Shown piece after piece: positions 6,019 through 6,155 of a DNA stretch of 6,155 nucleotides. The DNA comes from JBOHTO01 sp050733695 (GTDB taxonomy: Bacteria > Gemmatimonadota > Gemmatimonadetes > Gemmatimonadales > Gemmatimonadaceae): the NCBI GenBank assembly GCA_050733695.1, contig JBOHTO010000184.1, positions 1 to 6,155 on the forward strand. Direction: 5' to 3'. The notes beneath the pieces are model-generated. The model was given only the letters and a program-made list of their open reading frames with translations. It was not told where the DNA came from and did not search any database. A program made the position numbers and the translations under genes. Position 1 is the stretch's first letter, and each line of letters opens with the position of its first letter.

Positions 6019-6155
6019 CCCCGCCGCCCCGCCCCCGCCGCCCCGCCGCCCCCGACACCCCGGCGCCCCGGCGCCCAGACGCCCAGACGCCCCGACACCC
6101 CGACACCCCGCCGCCCCGACACCCCGACACCCCGTCGCCCCGTCGCCCCGTCGCC
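6019..6155. repeat. Phased 8-bp CCCCGNCN tandem array, G4N4 on the minus strand
   Basis: Thirteen consecutive 8-base units run without interruption from 6050 to 6153. Three further CCCCGCCG units at 6019, 6033 and 6041 are separated by a 6-base partial unit and one extra C. Variants occur in adjacent identical sets: CCCCGGCG twice, CCCAGACG twice, CCCCGACA in two pairs, CCCCGTCG three times. This suggests growth by strand slippage. The array continues to the window edge, so its true length is unknown. The minus strand is a regular series of GGGG tracts with 4-base loops (GGG in the two CCCAGACG units), which fits the intramolecular G-quadruplex pattern. No gene is visible in 5957-6155. Confidence 0.9.

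Overview
The window looks like a chromosomal segment from a GC-rich free-living bacterium. Hand counts of single 60-base rows give about 48% GC near 1141 and 2401, and 72-75% near 4201 and 5101. The left half is clearly less GC-rich than the right. A Gemmatimonadota-like host is my best guess. It rests on three things: a very large BTAD/AAA/helical-repeat regulator, GTCATTCC-type intergenic repeats, and a CCCCGACA-type octamer array. This is a low-confidence inference, and another GC-rich phylum is possible.

Layout. Bases 1-193 are a leader region with two small potential hairpins, then a near-perfect Shine-Dalgarno sequence (71-78) placed in front of a 23-codon reading frame (85-156). Its hydrophobic product ends in Trp-Trp. 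A G-rich, hairpin-prone spacer follows, then a membrane-anchored HD-GYP protein (194-1516), a predicted c-di-GMP phosphodiesterase. Convergent to it on the minus strand is a roughly 1030-residue regulator (1579-4665). It has an N-terminal winged-helix/BTAD unit, an AAA-type NTPase and a long helical-repeat tail.

Upstream of the regulator start is a repeat-rich intergenic region (about 4696-5057). It holds a 54-bp foldback with 7-bp perfect arms, a dRS3-like TTCCC-N8-GGGAA inverted repeat, and a tandem array of about 25-bp units. A plus-strand pair follows: a secreted NTF2/lumazine-binding-like protein (5058-5567), overlapping by one base a RidA/YjgF-family gene (5567-5956) that lacks the family's catalytic Arg. 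The window ends in a perfectly phased CCCCGNCN octamer array (6019-6155), whose complementary strand is a G4N4 repeat that could form G-quadruplexes.

How the parts may work together. The HD-GYP protein probably lowers c-di-GMP in response to a signal sensed by its membrane domain. The strongly initiated small peptide just upstream is the most notable possible novelty, as a leader peptide, a membrane microprotein partner or a secreted signal. The large regulator has no clear target here apart from whatever lies beyond the window. The NTF2-like and RidA-like genes appear translationally coupled and may form a small two-gene unit.
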